A DNA stretch of 64,000 nt, from positions 3,977,001-4,041,000 of the forward strand of contig NZ_CP092831.1 in the NCBI RefSeq assembly GCF_022531965.1, written 5' to 3'. Position numbers and translations under genes: made by a program. The notes under the pieces were generated by a model, which saw nothing but the letters and a program-made list of their open reading frames with translations, did not search any database and was not told the DNA's origin. Positions 34,951 to 44,719 of this stretch are shown here, piece after piece (position 1 is the stretch's first letter; every line of letters starts with the position of its first letter). Source of the stretch: Paenibacillus peoriae (GTDB lineage: Bacteria; Bacillota; Bacilli; Paenibacillales; Paenibacillaceae).

Positions 34951-35949
34951 TCATTTCCTCATTTGTTTGTTTCGGATATTCTGCGGGGTGGCACCATACG
35001 CTGTTTTAAATTTTTTATAGAAAAAACTCATGCTGTTATATCCGACCTGCTTAAAGATCATTTCGAATGGCAGGTTGGTATTGACTACCAAAGAATAGGC
35101 CGCATTAAGTTTAATGTTGGCAATAAGCTGCGTGTAAGTAAGACCGGTTACTTTTTTCAACTTATTACTTAAATACGTACTATTGTAATTAAAATGAGTA
35201 GATAATTGCTGGAGGCTTAAATGCTGATAATGCTCTTCCATGTAATTCAGAATAGAAGTAATATTACTTTCCTGCTGGTTTAAGTGAATATTATGCTCGC
35301 TTTCCAATACACGGACCAATTCCCCAAATACAATGGACAAATAAGCCTTGACCAGCTCCATTGAATCCTCTTGCCTGGAAAAATATTCGATCAAGATTCT
35401 ACGCAATATATATTGAAGGTTTTCATTATGCTGTGACTCAAAAATAATAAAGTGATTATGATGCTGATGCTGGAGGACTGAATTGGCAAGAAACTCGCCG
35501 ATCAAACTTTTTTTCTTAGATAGCCGCTGTAGAAATAGGGATGAAATCGTTTCTCTTTGCAGGAGGATATTAATCAGTATATCGTTTTCTCCCAAAGGTG
35601 CGATGCTGTGCGGTACATCCTTATCGAGGACACACACTTGGCCTTCACAAAGCTCAATTTCTTTACCCGCTATGATTTGGTTGCACTTACCTGAGTAAAC
35701 ATAGTTTAACTCAATAAATTCATGCATGTGCTCCAGCATCGGAGCAAACCTGTTGTGCTTGCTAATATAAATATCATGTTCTCCGAAGAAAAATAAAGCA
35801 GGCATTCGATACATATTCTGATTTATATCAAAAAATCGCTCATTTTCCGATTCTTTGGAGAGATCATTAATCACTTGATTGTTTTGCTGTTGTAAAAGTT
35901 CAATTTCAGTTTTACTTCTCAGCAACTGATCCAACTCATGAAGGTTCAT
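34951..35949 (-). CDS. AraC-family regulator of the rhamnoside genes
   Basis: 332 residues. An N-terminal cupin sensor domain (around FFGEHDIYISKHNRFAPMLE and CVLDKDVPHSIAP) is followed by an AraC DNA-binding domain at the C-terminus (TSILNYMEEHYQHLSLQQLS, then NLPFEMIFKQVGYNSMSFFY and KTAYGATPQNIRN). AAGGAGGAG precedes ATG 35949. It lies directly behind the MFS and GH78 genes in one direction, so it is probably their activator, responding to rhamnose or a rhamnoside. Confidence 0.85.
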   Translation of the reverse strand: MNLHELDQLLRSKTEIELLQQQNNQVINDLSKESENERFFDINQNMYRMPALFFFGEHDIYISKHNRFAPMLEHMHEFIELNYVYSGKCNQIIAGKEIELCEGQVCVLDKDVPHSIAPLGENDILINILLQRETISSLFLQRLSKKKSLIGEFLANSVLQHQHHNHFIIFESQHNENLQYILRRILIEYFSRQEDSMELVKAYLSIVFGELVRVLESEHNIHLNQQESNITSILNYMEEHYQHLSLQQLSTHFNYNSTYLSNKLKKVTGLTYTQLIANIKLNAAYSLVVNTNLPFEMIFKQVGYNSMSFFYKKFKTAYGATPQNIRNKQMRK

Positions 35950-35977
35950 AAACACAGACTCCTCCTTCAGACTCCCA

Positions 35978-37171
35978 TTAACTGTGAACTGCCGTCTGTG
36001 TTTTGCTTCCCTTTCCTCTAATAGCGATTCCCAGACAGAGGAGCGCAGCAATCATAAATACAATCGCAGAGACGAGAAAGGAAAATGAGGCAGTTTCATT
36101 CCCAGACAACACCCCAACTAACTTGATAACATAAGGCGAAGCAAACGCTCCCAAATTGGAGCCTACCATTGCAATCGAAATAGATATCGTCTCACTGCCT
36201 TTAGGTACGATTTTAGTTAGTATCGTAAAAATATAAGGAATAAACAGCGCAAAGCTAAAGCCAATGATCAGCATGGCAACCGTAACCATGGTCACATTCT
36301 GGGCAAACCACAGCAGGACAAAACCTGTCGCTGTTAATAAACTGGAGATAAAAGGTGCGTAATTTCTGAACCATTTATATATTCTACCGAACAAGAAGCC
36401 TGCAATCATAGTTGATAAGGAGAACAGCGTCAAAGCGGTCCCTAAAAACCCTGCGTTAGGCATACTCTTTTCAGCAATCATAATACCTGTTTTGGTATAC
36501 ACAATCATGATAAAGGTCATAAACAGGAAAAGTGCAGCCCCTAATCCAAGTACAGGTAGGGACATTCCCCCACTCTTTTGGCCCGTTCCTGTCGTGCTCA
36601 CTGTAGGCTCCTCACGCTCTGGTTCAGGAATGATAAAAAAGAACAACAGTGCGATAGGAATCGTGATCGCATAGCACAAAAAGGCAAACGGCCAGTCGAT
36701 TAGGGCAAGCTGTCCTGCCACAAAGGTAGCCAAGCTGCTTCCGAGCCCTTGTACAGCGCTTTGAAAACCTACCAATTGAGCACGTTCATCCCCTTCAAAA
36801 AAATCACTAATTAAACTGACAGCCAGCGAATTGAACATCCCCAGACCTGCACCTAGCACCAAACGCAACGCGAGAATCCATGTAATGTTCGTAGTGAGCA
36901 TAGGAAGTATTCCGCCGATGACCACGAGCAAAAGTCCTAGCAGGACTGTATTTTTTTTACCCAAGCGGGAAGAGATCGGGCCACTCAACAGCACAAACAG
37001 CATCATCGAGAAAGATGGGATTGTAACTATGCTTTCAATCAGTGAACTGGAGACTCCCGGTAATTGGTTCAGCATCATCGGGATGATAGCTGAAATAGCA
37101 CTCGCTGATGTCAGGACTAAGGAAATGGACAACAATGCTGTTTTAAACCATATTTTGTTTTTAATATTCAT
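35978..37171 (-). CDS. MFS transporter, probable rhamnoside importer
   Basis: 397 residues with 12 hydrophobic segments. The conserved loop between helices 2 and 3 reads GPISSRLGKKNTVLLG (motif A). Major facilitator permease in the cytoplasmic membrane. Placed between a GH78 rhamnosidase and an AraC regulator, so it likely imports a rhamnose-containing oligosaccharide or exports the product. GAGGTGAG precedes ATG 37171. Confidence 0.85.
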   Translation of the reverse strand: MNIKNKIWFKTALLSISLVLTSASAISAIIPMMLNQLPGVSSSLIESIVTIPSFSMMLFVLLSGPISSRLGKKNTVLLGLLLVVIGGILPMLTTNITWILALRLVLGAGLGMFNSLAVSLISDFFEGDERAQLVGFQSAVQGLGSSLATFVAGQLALIDWPFAFLCYAITIPIALLFFFIIPEPEREEPTVSTTGTGQKSGGMSLPVLGLGAALFLFMTFIMIVYTKTGIMIAEKSMPNAGFLGTALTLFSLSTMIAGFLFGRIYKWFRNYAPFISSLLTATGFVLLWFAQNVTMVTVAMLIIGFSFALFIPYIFTILTKIVPKGSETISISIAMVGSNLGAFASPYVIKLVGVLSGNETASFSFLVSAIVFMIAALLCLGIAIRGKGSKTQTAVHS

Positions 37172-37185
37172 CAAGCTTCTCACCT

Positions 37186-39945
37186 CTAGTCTATGTTATT
37201 TAGCCTCTGGTTGTATTTGTACTGGAACGTATACTGTCCAGATCCGACGGTAAACGTCAATTCATGATCTCCACTCAGTTGGAAATCAGGTTCTCCGGGA
37301 GAACCTGATTTCCCGGCCAGCTCTTGTGGCACATTACCAGGCGGATACTGAATCGACGGGTATTGCTTAGTAATGGTCTGTTGTAATGCATCTGGCTCTA
37401 GAACGCCCGGAAGCGTAATCTCAGCTGTCGTATTATGTGGTACGTGAACCGTCATCCGCATTTCTTCATTCACGATTTCCCAATGGACAGCAACCTCACC
37501 ATAAGGTGTCTCCAGCTTGCCATGGGCCGAAGTAAGATTAACAGGCGGTTTGGGTGCTAACCGTGACTTTTTGTAGCCCGCTTCAAGCACATCGATTCCG
37601 GCAATATTTTGGTACATAAAGTCTCCAACTGAACCGTACGAATAGTGATTGAACGAGTTCATATCGGTGCTCCAGAACGAGCCGTCCACTTTGATACTGT
37701 CCCAATGCTCCCACATGGTCGTTGCTCCCCGTTCAACCTGATAGAGCCAAGAAGGATAATCTTTCTGAAATAAAATTTTATAAGCTATATCTGTATAGCC
37801 ATTGTCGGATAAAACCAGGCATAGATAGGGTGTGCCTACAAAGCCAGTATCCAGATGCATATCATTTTTTTCTATCAGCCGTACGAGCTCCTGAACCACT
37901 TGCTTTTTATATTTTTCTGGTACCAATCCGAAGTGCAAAGCCACAACCTGTGCAGTCTGGGTATTAGAAGTCAGTTTGCCAGCGTCATCAAAATAACGGT
38001 TCGCAAAAGCGCTTCTAATCCCCTCATGCAAGCTTTGATAATTGTTGTAATCGGTATACCGATTCAGCAGTTTGGCGGTCTGCGCCAAGATATGAGTCGA
38101 ATACGCAAAGTATGCAGTCGCTACCAACGTTCCATCGGTCGCTCCAAAATAGCTTCCTTCCTCGCTATCCAGCGCCAGCCAGTCTCCCAGCTGCAAACCA
38201 GTATCCCACAAATGTTCCTCGGTCCCCTGGGCACGAATATAATCGACCCATGCTTTCATACTGTCATACTGCTGAGCTAGAATTTGCTTATCCCCATAAC
38301 ATTGATAGATCGTCCACGGACATATAACTGCTGCATCTCCCCATGCGGCTGTCGATTGGTCCATATTGTCTGCAAAGGTTCCTTTGAGGACATCCGGCAC
38401 GACAAAAGGCACAGCCCCATTCTCCAGCTGGTTGTAAGCCAAATCTTTCAGCCACTTTCGAAAGAAGGAAGCACTATTCATATTGAAGCTGGCCGTTCTG
38501 GAAAAAATCTGTGCATCGCCGGTCCAGCCTAATCGCTCATCACGCTGCGGGCAATCGGTCGGCACATCCAGGAAGTTCCCTTTTTGTCCCCATACAATAT
38601 TGTGCTGGAGTTGGTTCAGCTTTGGATCGGATGTCTCGAACAAGCCAATTGTCGCCATGTCTGAATGCAAAACAACGCCTGTAAAATCTTCAATGGCTAC
38701 GCCAGCCGGAAAGCCCTCAAGCTTCACATACTGGAAGCCTTGAAAAGTGAAATGCGGCCTAAATATCTCCGTCCCCTTGCCGCTGCAAATGTACGTAATC
38801 TGCTGCGCTGCATCACGAATATTATCTCGGTAAAAGTTCCCTTGCTGATCCAGTACTTCACCATGAACCAGATTCAGAACCGTACCTTCGGGGGCTTCCA
38901 CTTTAAATTCCAGCCAGCCTACCATATTTTGACCCAAGTTAAGTACTAGTTCGCCTTTAGGAGTCCAAATCAGTTCAACAGGCTTTAATCGGTTCATTAC
39001 ACGGACAGGCTCGTTCTCCTGAGCAACCAGATGACTTAACGGAAACGGGGCGACCTGCATCATTTTCCGTTCGTTCAAGAAGCGATGTTCGGCTGCCTGC
39101 TGCTCCAGTCGAGCATCATAGATTTCGCCGTTATAAATATCTGACATCAAAATGGCACAGCTCGTTTCCTCCCAGGAAGAATCAGAGCAAATGAGTTCTG
39201 AACGGCCATCTTCATAGCTAATCTTCATTTGAAATAGCAAAGCATTTGTGTTCCCGTAGGTATCCTTGCGCTTTTGCCAGCCTAGATAGCCGCTGTACCA
39301 GCCTTCTCCCACCGTGGCTGTGATGCGGTTATGTTGTTCTCGAACGGTAGAAGTCACATCATAGGCTTGCACCTGAACACGATCGTTATAATCTGTCCAT
39401 CCCGGGGTAAAGTAGGCATCGCCTACTCTTTGTCCATTGAGCTCCAGCTCATACAGACCAAGGCTTGTGGCATAAATGACTGCTTTTTTCACTTTTCCCT
39501 CAACTGAAAAACACTTGGAAGCAGCAAAAGGGGCTCTTGTCTGAAACTTTTCATGGATGCTTCGCTCCTGCACTGTAATCCATTGTGCCTTCCAGTCCTG
39601 CTCATGGAGCAGCCCCATTTCCCAAAAGCCAATCTCACTCCATTCCGATTCCTCGGGTTCGGTGTCACCCGCTCCCTGAGCCCATACTTTTACCCGGTAA
39701 TAATATCTTTGTCCTGATTCGAGTGGAGGACCTTCATAGGGAAACAAAATGGATTGTTCCGAATAGGAAAAATGATTCCAGAGCAGCGGTTCAAAAGCGG
39801 GATTTATGGCTACCTGCAATTGGAAGCGTTTTTGGAAAACGTATATGTTGTCAGATTCAATTTGCCAACTTAATCGAGGCTTTAGACAACCCAGTCCAAT
39901 CGGATTGTTTACATGTTCACATCTAAGCGCTTTCACTTTTAGCAT
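37186..39945 (-). CDS. Alpha-L-rhamnosidase, GH78
   Basis: 919 residues, no signal peptide, so intracellular. It has the GH78 order: N-terminal beta-sandwich domains, then the (alpha/alpha)6 catalytic barrel. The acid-residue motif DCPQRDERLGWTGDAQ lies at about residue 465, and W-rich substrate motifs such as GATTMWEHWDSI follow near residue 740. GGGAGGACATAAG precedes ATG 39945. It removes terminal L-rhamnose from imported glycosides. First gene of the operon with MFS and AraC genes. A catabolite-repression-like site lies in its leader. Confidence 0.95.
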   Translation of the reverse strand: MLKVKALRCEHVNNPIGLGCLKPRLSWQIESDNIYVFQKRFQLQVAINPAFEPLLWNHFSYSEQSILFPYEGPPLESGQRYYYRVKVWAQGAGDTEPEESEWSEIGFWEMGLLHEQDWKAQWITVQERSIHEKFQTRAPFAASKCFSVEGKVKKAVIYATSLGLYELELNGQRVGDAYFTPGWTDYNDRVQVQAYDVTSTVREQHNRITATVGEGWYSGYLGWQKRKDTYGNTNALLFQMKISYEDGRSELICSDSSWEETSCAILMSDIYNGEIYDARLEQQAAEHRFLNERKMMQVAPFPLSHLVAQENEPVRVMNRLKPVELIWTPKGELVLNLGQNMVGWLEFKVEAPEGTVLNLVHGEVLDQQGNFYRDNIRDAAQQITYICSGKGTEIFRPHFTFQGFQYVKLEGFPAGVAIEDFTGVVLHSDMATIGLFETSDPKLNQLQHNIVWGQKGNFLDVPTDCPQRDERLGWTGDAQIFSRTASFNMNSASFFRKWLKDLAYNQLENGAVPFVVPDVLKGTFADNMDQSTAAWGDAAVICPWTIYQCYGDKQILAQQYDSMKAWVDYIRAQGTEEHLWDTGLQLGDWLALDSEEGSYFGATDGTLVATAYFAYSTHILAQTAKLLNRYTDYNNYQSLHEGIRSAFANRYFDDAGKLTSNTQTAQVVALHFGLVPEKYKKQVVQELVRLIEKNDMHLDTGFVGTPYLCLVLSDNGYTDIAYKILFQKDYPSWLYQVERGATTMWEHWDSIKVDGSFWSTDMNSFNHYSYGSVGDFMYQNIAGIDVLEAGYKKSRLAPKPPVNLTSAHGKLETPYGEVAVHWEIVNEEMRMTVHVPHNTTAEITLPGVLEPDALQQTITKQYPSIQYPPGNVPQELAGKSGSPGEPDFQLSGDHELTFTVGSGQYTFQYKYNQRLNNID

Positions 39946-39989
39946 CTTATGTCCTCCCTGAGATCTTCTTTTGTGTTTCTATACTCAAA

Positions 39990-40004
39990 TTAAAACGCTT
40001 CCAT
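39990..40004 (-). promoter_or_regulatory. Candidate catabolite-responsive element (cre)
   Basis: On the minus strand ATGGAAGCGTTTTAA fits WTGNAANCGNWNNCW except for the final C. It lies about 45-60 bp before the GH78 start, the position for CcpA control of a sugar operon. One mismatch keeps this tentative. Confidence 0.4.
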
Positions 40005-40205
40005 TAGTTGTGCGCAATGTTGTATCCCTGCATGTTGTATGCTTGATTTACAGGTGTTGAATGTCCATCCCTCATATCGAATCTTAAAATGGGTCTATTA
40101 GAAAAATATGTACGTGTGACAGCGCAGTACTCAAAAGGAAAACTCTTGTTTTTTGTACATATGGATTGTAGTATTAAGCCGATCAGTGAAAGGAGAATTA
40201 CAGTA

Positions 40206-41210
40206 ATGGAAACGAACTACAAAAAGCTGCTGGATCAGATGATGGCACCCTATGATAAAATGCTGCAGAGTCTAATAAGTGATCACGCCGATTTTTCGAA
40301 GGTTGACTATTTGGAGCAACACAGTGAGGAATATGGAAAAAGTGATGCCAATTATACCCATCGCTTGAAGGTGCTTTTGGCTATGTATAATCGTGAGGAT
40401 CGAGATTCCCCGCATTACGAACCGATTGTGAGAAGGCTGCTCGTTAATGAGATTATAGATAGGGAAACGAACAGTTTTCAGGGGATTGGCGATGCTCTAT
40501 ACTATGCCGTTTTTTTACTGCAAAAGTATGAGCGTGAACAGGACCAAATTTTGTTCCAGCAGGCCAAGAAAGCCAATTTCGATACATACGCCGGGTTTGA
40601 TCCTGAGTTGATTTTGGAAACATATTTATTCAGCAAAGATACAGCTGATCTTGAAGATTGCATCAATATCGCGAGTGAACTCGGGGAAGATGTATACCTA
40701 TCATTATTTATTGATTTGTGGATCAGAGAGCAGACGGATTGGGACAAAGAAAATTTGCGGACACTCGTTTATCATGAGAGATGGCGCAACCATCCAGAAG
40801 GTGAAATTGAAGCCCTCAAAAAGCTGGCTGAAATGGAGAAAATAGAAGAAAATTCTAGTAACTACTGTTCTACTGCATCCAGCTTGGCAGAAAAGCTCAT
40901 TGAAACAGGACGATGGGATGAAGCTTGGGAAACGATGGCAACCATCATTCCGCTTATTACTAAGGAAAAAGAATGGTTCCTGTACGGACTTGGCCGCAAT
41001 ATAATTACAGCCTGTATCCACATCATCATGCATTTTGGAGCAAAAAGCCGACAGGCTACTTCGTTATGGCAAACGATAAAAGGGGTTCTTCAACCTGCCG
41101 CTAACAATATGGGGACCATTCAATATCAGCTTGCTGTATCTGTCAGCAAATTTATGGGTGATACCAAATTGGAGCAAAAGTTACTCCGGATTCGGAAGCA
41201 ACGTCAATAA
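40206..41210 (+). CDS. Hypothetical protein
   Basis: 334 residues, helical throughout. Repeated helix pairs (ILETYLFSKDTADLEDCINIA, LAEKLIETGRWDEAWETMAT) suggest an alpha-solenoid of TPR type. AAAGGAG precedes ATG 40206; a longer frame from 40089 has no ribosome site. Divergent from the GH78 operon. Family not recognised. Confidence 0.62.
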   Translation: METNYKKLLDQMMAPYDKMLQSLISDHADFSKVDYLEQHSEEYGKSDANYTHRLKVLLAMYNREDRDSPHYEPIVRRLLVNEIIDRETNSFQGIGDALYYAVFLLQKYEREQDQILFQQAKKANFDTYAGFDPELILETYLFSKDTADLEDCINIASELGEDVYLSLFIDLWIREQTDWDKENLRTLVYHERWRNHPEGEIEALKKLAEMEKIEENSSNYCSTASSLAEKLIETGRWDEAWETMATIIPLITKEKEWFLYGLGRNIITACIHIIMHFGAKSRQATSLWQTIKGVLQPAANNMGTIQYQLAVSVSKFMGDTKLEQKLLRIRKQRQ

Positions 41211-41283
41211 TCCAGTTGCCATAAGGAGCCTGTCGCATGCAATGTAAAGAACGAGGCATTTGACCCAGCAGCTCGCTTTCCAG

Positions 41284-41306
41284 TTGCCCCTCGAAGCGAG
41301 GGGCAG
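41284..41306. other. Strong hairpin between converging genes
   Basis: TGCCCCTCG pairs with CGAGGGGCA around a three-base loop (AAG). There is no following T run on either strand, so a factor-dependent terminator or a processing/stability element is more likely than an intrinsic terminator. Confidence 0.5.
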
Positions 41307-41338
41307 CGAAAATACGGATTGCAGTGCATTGCCTTCCT

Positions 41339-41740
41339 CTACAGATTTCCGGTCACGATAATACCATCTGCTTGCTTCAAATGCGCTCTGACCCATGCTG
41401 TAAAGGAATCGATAAATATGCGTAATTCTGGCTCCTTGGCAGGCCAAGCATCCAATTCTGTTAATATTTCATGCCATACCGACGCCTGAATCGGATTATC
41501 CCAGCAGGCATCAAAAGCCTCATACGTTTCCCCCGTGTCAGGATCGACAAGTGGGTATTTGGACTTTAACACAGACAGCACGATATCAAAGTCATCTGCG
41601 TAGATGAAGATCATCTCCTCCAGCTTTGGCTCATCTGTATCCCCATAGCGCAGCGGTTCAAAAGTATATCCAATATTGGCTCTTGGACCACTATAGCGAT
41701 AGATTAGTGTCTGAATCTCTGTTTTTCCTTTCTTAGTCAC
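41339..41740 (-). CDS. Hypothetical protein
   Basis: 133 residues, acidic, no membrane segment. GTG 41740 has GAGGAGTAAGAGAGA before it. The order of strands (LIYRYSGPRANIGYTFEPL, EMIFIYADDFDIVLSVL) reads as a small alpha/beta domain. Adjacent to two other small proteins and a broken cbrC, so an immunity or stress role is possible but not shown. Confidence 0.55.
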   Translation of the reverse strand: MTKKGKTEIQTLIYRYSGPRANIGYTFEPLRYGDTDEPKLEEMIFIYADDFDIVLSVLKSKYPLVDPDTGETYEAFDACWDNPIQASVWHEILTELDAWPAKEPELRIFIDSFTAWVRAHLKQADGIIVTGNL

Positions 41741-41762
41741 TCTCTCTTACTCCTCTCTTCGG

Positions 41763-42089
41763 CTACAACTCGAACCAATCCGCAGCGCATTTCTCTTCTT
41801 CCAGTGCCCTACACATTCCTTCCCTCAACCCCATCGCATCTCCGCCGCCGATATGAAATAGACAATAGATATAAGGTTCATCATCTTCTAACCCTTCAAT
41901 ATTTCTTGCCTCTTCCACTGAAATCTGAAGCGCTTCAGGCCAATCAGAATTATTCTGAAGCAGAACAAAACCATCCTCATCCCTTTGCATCCGATATCCG
42001 TCAATCCTAGGCAATGCTTCAGCTAAGCGTTCCATTAGTGCTTTAATATCCTTAACATCTGCGACCTTAATTCCATACTCCCACCCCAT
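41763..42089 (-). CDS. Hypothetical protein
   Basis: About 108 residues. ATG 42089 has GGAGGAATGCAG upstream, preferred to ATG 42095, which is inside that site. Very acidic C-terminal half. It lies 22 bp ahead of the previous gene in the same direction. Family not recognised. Confidence 0.55.
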   Translation of the reverse strand: MGWEYGIKVADVKDIKALMERLAEALPRIDGYRMQRDEDGFVLLQNNSDWPEALQISVEEARNIEGLEDDEPYIYCLFHIGGGDAMGLREGMCRALEEEKCAADWFEL

Positions 42090-42183
42090 CTGCATTCCTC
42101 CAATTTTATGAACTCCTCCTTAATTAGAACTACCCCTAAATTGGGTTTCACCTTCTCATTCACCTCAGGAAATTCACTTGGAT

Positions 42184-43041
42184 TCAGTCATAGTCCGCAT
42201 ATAAGAGGTATTCCTTACAATGCCTGCACTGAAATAAATAACCCCGGAACGATCCGTCACGTTCCATGCTTTCCCGTATTCGACTCTTAGCCTCTTCTTC
42301 ATTATACAAAGCCAGAATAGGCATAAACATCAGGTTGACATCATTTTCTATCCCTCTACTGACAAGCTCCTACCAGCCCACAAAATCTATAAAACACAGT
42401 AGTCATCACAGTGATCCAGCCACGCGGCGGTCTGCCATGCCTCATAACCGGGCGGGAGTCCGATGCAGTAGCTCATCCAGCTTTGGTTCCTCCAATTGTG
42501 CACAGCAAGCAGGGTCATGAAATGTTCCCTGTAGCATGCTCGCAGCGCTACCATTCGCAATACACCAAGGACAGATCGCCTCATAAGATAATGCTGTATA
42601 AAAGGGACCCGCGTACCAGATATCGGTCTGCCGTCCACAACAGGAACACGTTTTCAAAAAGCCTGATTTAAGGATCTGAGTGCGTACAGGGTCTTGATGA
42701 TAAGTAAACACAGGGAGATCGGAAGTTTTCTTGCGCTTGGCTACTTTGATTAAAGGCTTAATCACCGGCAGTCGAATCGGGCTATTAATCATCTCTTGAA
42801 TACTCCACTGTTTCTTCAAATCTGCTTTATTTTTCCGGTTCATGACGGACATAAAAACCTCTAGCGCCTCTTCGTATTGATGCAGGTGAAGATACAACTC
42901 TGTCAAAATTCTGGCAGCCTGCTCGCTTTCTAAGCCCTCAAGCTCTTCCTTCAATTGGTACATGGCTTGTACAGCCTCGGGACTGGGTGCGTACAAACTA
43001 TATCTTTTGTTTAGTGCCACCCATTTTTGCTGGATTTCCAT
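42184..43041 (-). pseudogene. cbrC: Broken CbrC (UPF0167) gene
   Basis: The N-terminal 190 codons are intact and carry the zinc-binding start of CbrC: DLPVFTYHQDPVRTQI, CSCCGR, YAGPFYTALSYEAICPWC and NGSAASMLQG. After LDELLHRTP near 42445 the frame shifts into GYEAWQTAAWLDHCDDYCV, shifts again near 42393, and then carries a TAG where CAG is expected. The true C-terminus (LFQCRHCKEYLLYADYD) ends at 42184. Two frameshifts and one nonsense codon make it non-functional. CbrC-type genes are linked to colicin and immunity functions. Confidence 0.8.
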
Positions 43042-43098
43042 AAGCCCCCCACTTCCTTCTGATTTTCCTGAAATTTCTTATAACTTATTATAATAGAT

Positions 43099-43132
43099 AT
43101 AGGCTTCCGGTGAGTATACCCCGGAAGCCTAT
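43099..43132 (-). terminator. Terminator-like hairpin after the MFS exporter gene
   Basis: ATAGGCTTCCGG pairs with CCGGAAGCCTAT in a perfect 12 bp stem with a 10-base loop. The following minus-strand sequence is T-rich but not a clean run. It lies 25 bp past the MFS stop and may serve the cbrC pseudogene side as well. Confidence 0.65.
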
Positions 43133-43156
43133 GGATTCATCTAACCAATCTTTTAT

Positions 43157-44359
43157 TTATTTTGCCTTATGAGGAACAGGCTCACTATTCCCGTTTCTTT
43201 TTCTCACTACCCACATAATAACAGCCATAACAGCTACCAAGACTGCTATAAGCGTAAAGGGAATATATTTGTCCACTCGATACAAGGTGGTCGTCAAAAT
43301 AGGAGCAATGATCGCGGAAATTCCCTGTACCGCAGCTACCAGCCCCGCTGCTCCCCCTTGCTGCTCTTGACTGACTGAAAGCGAAGCACCTGCCATAAAA
43401 CCGGGCATCAGTAAGCCTGTGCCTATGCCAAACATAAAGAACGCTGCATAGTAAACGACCAAGCTGGCTGAAATCAGAAATAATGCCATTCCAGCAATCA
43501 GGAATAGAGAACCAAGTAAAATCATCGGCTTAGGCTGCCATTTAAGCCATTTCATCTGGATGATCTGCACAATCAGCATCGCTGCCCCGGAGAACATAAG
43601 TCCAAAGGACACGACTCTTGCTGTTTCTTCGGATGTAAGACCTAACTGATCTTGAAAATAAAAACCACCTATAACCTGAATAGTCACAATACTTATCATC
43701 GTAACCAAGCCTGCAAACAAATACATTCTTAGACCTGGCTGGAGGGGGTTAATTCGAGCGGGTTTTTGCTGAATAACGGGCTGGGCCGCCGGAATCGCCA
43801 GCAGAGACACCACGAATGCAACAGCGGCAATGACAATTCCAAAATATAAGGGCCATAACAGCCCTATTAAAGTAAAGGCACCTGCAATCGCGGGACCAAA
43901 TACCAGCCCAAGCCCATTCGCCGCACTAATAATAGCCATACCACTTCCACGCTCTTCTCCTTCCGTTACATCTCCCATATAAGCTTGGGACGATGACAAC
44001 ACCGCCGGGATAAAGCCGCCAATTAAGCCGCGTGTAACAATCAGCAGGACTAACAGCAGCCCCCCACTGAGCCAACCATTTAATCCTGCAAAAAGAGTAA
44101 GTGTAAACAACAGGCAGCTTACACACATCCCTATGAAACCAAGCAGAATCACCGGCTTGCGTCCCTTTGCATCACTTAGATTTCCCCATACTGGAGCCAT
44201 TAAGGCCATCGTTATAGAACCAAGCGATATAATTAATCCGGAATGGCTTTCTCTTAAGCCTAATTCACGAATAAGGGGCGGCATAATTGGAGCAATGAGC
44301 ATGAGCCCTAGCATAGCCACAAATACACTGAAAAAGATGCTCCCTTTTATTCTATTCAT
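43157..44359 (-). CDS. MFS multidrug efflux transporter (DHA1-like)
   Basis: 400 residues with 12 hydrophobic segments. Motif A is GNLSDAKGRKPVILLG after helix 2, and GLIGGFIPAVLSSSQAYMGD matches the helix 5 antiporter motif region. This pattern fits drug:H+ antiporters such as NorA, Bmr or MdtG. GGAGTGTGCGAGG precedes ATG 44359. Single gene with its own hairpin. Substrate unknown. Confidence 0.85.
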   Translation of the reverse strand: MNRIKGSIFFSVFVAMLGLMLIAPIMPPLIRELGLRESHSGLIISLGSITMALMAPVWGNLSDAKGRKPVILLGFIGMCVSCLLFTLTLFAGLNGWLSGGLLLVLLIVTRGLIGGFIPAVLSSSQAYMGDVTEGEERGSGMAIISAANGLGLVFGPAIAGAFTLIGLLWPLYFGIVIAAVAFVVSLLAIPAAQPVIQQKPARINPLQPGLRMYLFAGLVTMISIVTIQVIGGFYFQDQLGLTSEETARVVSFGLMFSGAAMLIVQIIQMKWLKWQPKPMILLGSLFLIAGMALFLISASLVVYYAAFFMFGIGTGLLMPGFMAGASLSVSQEQQGGAAGLVAAVQGISAIIAPILTTTLYRVDKYIPFTLIAVLVAVMAVIMWVVRKRNGNSEPVPHKAK

Positions 44360-44719
44360 CCTCGCACACTCCTCTGTTAAAGATTCTCTCTATGCAGAAG
44401 TATACGGAGCATACCAAAACGCTACTGCCTATAGACGGATAAATTTGCGGTTAAACGGATTTAATTTTGCGTATAAAACAGCAGCCAGTCTTCAGACAGT
44501 AAAAAATGGCCTGCATTCTATGGCCCAATGGGCGTCGTTAATTATAGAGTCGCTCTTTCGTTGTGAAATGAACTACATCGGTCTCTTCATCGCTGACTGG
44601 ATGGAAGGGCTTCATTTCCTGGCATGTTATTACGATATATGATGTACAGTCTTTTGCCTTTAGTAATTAGCGTAGCTGTGGGTTGAGTCTGTATATCGAT
44701 GTCTAAGGGGGAAATCTCA

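Noticed and set aside
41181..41447. Minus-strand open frame of 88 codons overlapping the end of the 40206 gene
   Set aside because: It overlaps two better-supported genes and the hairpin, and its composition is like an antisense shadow.
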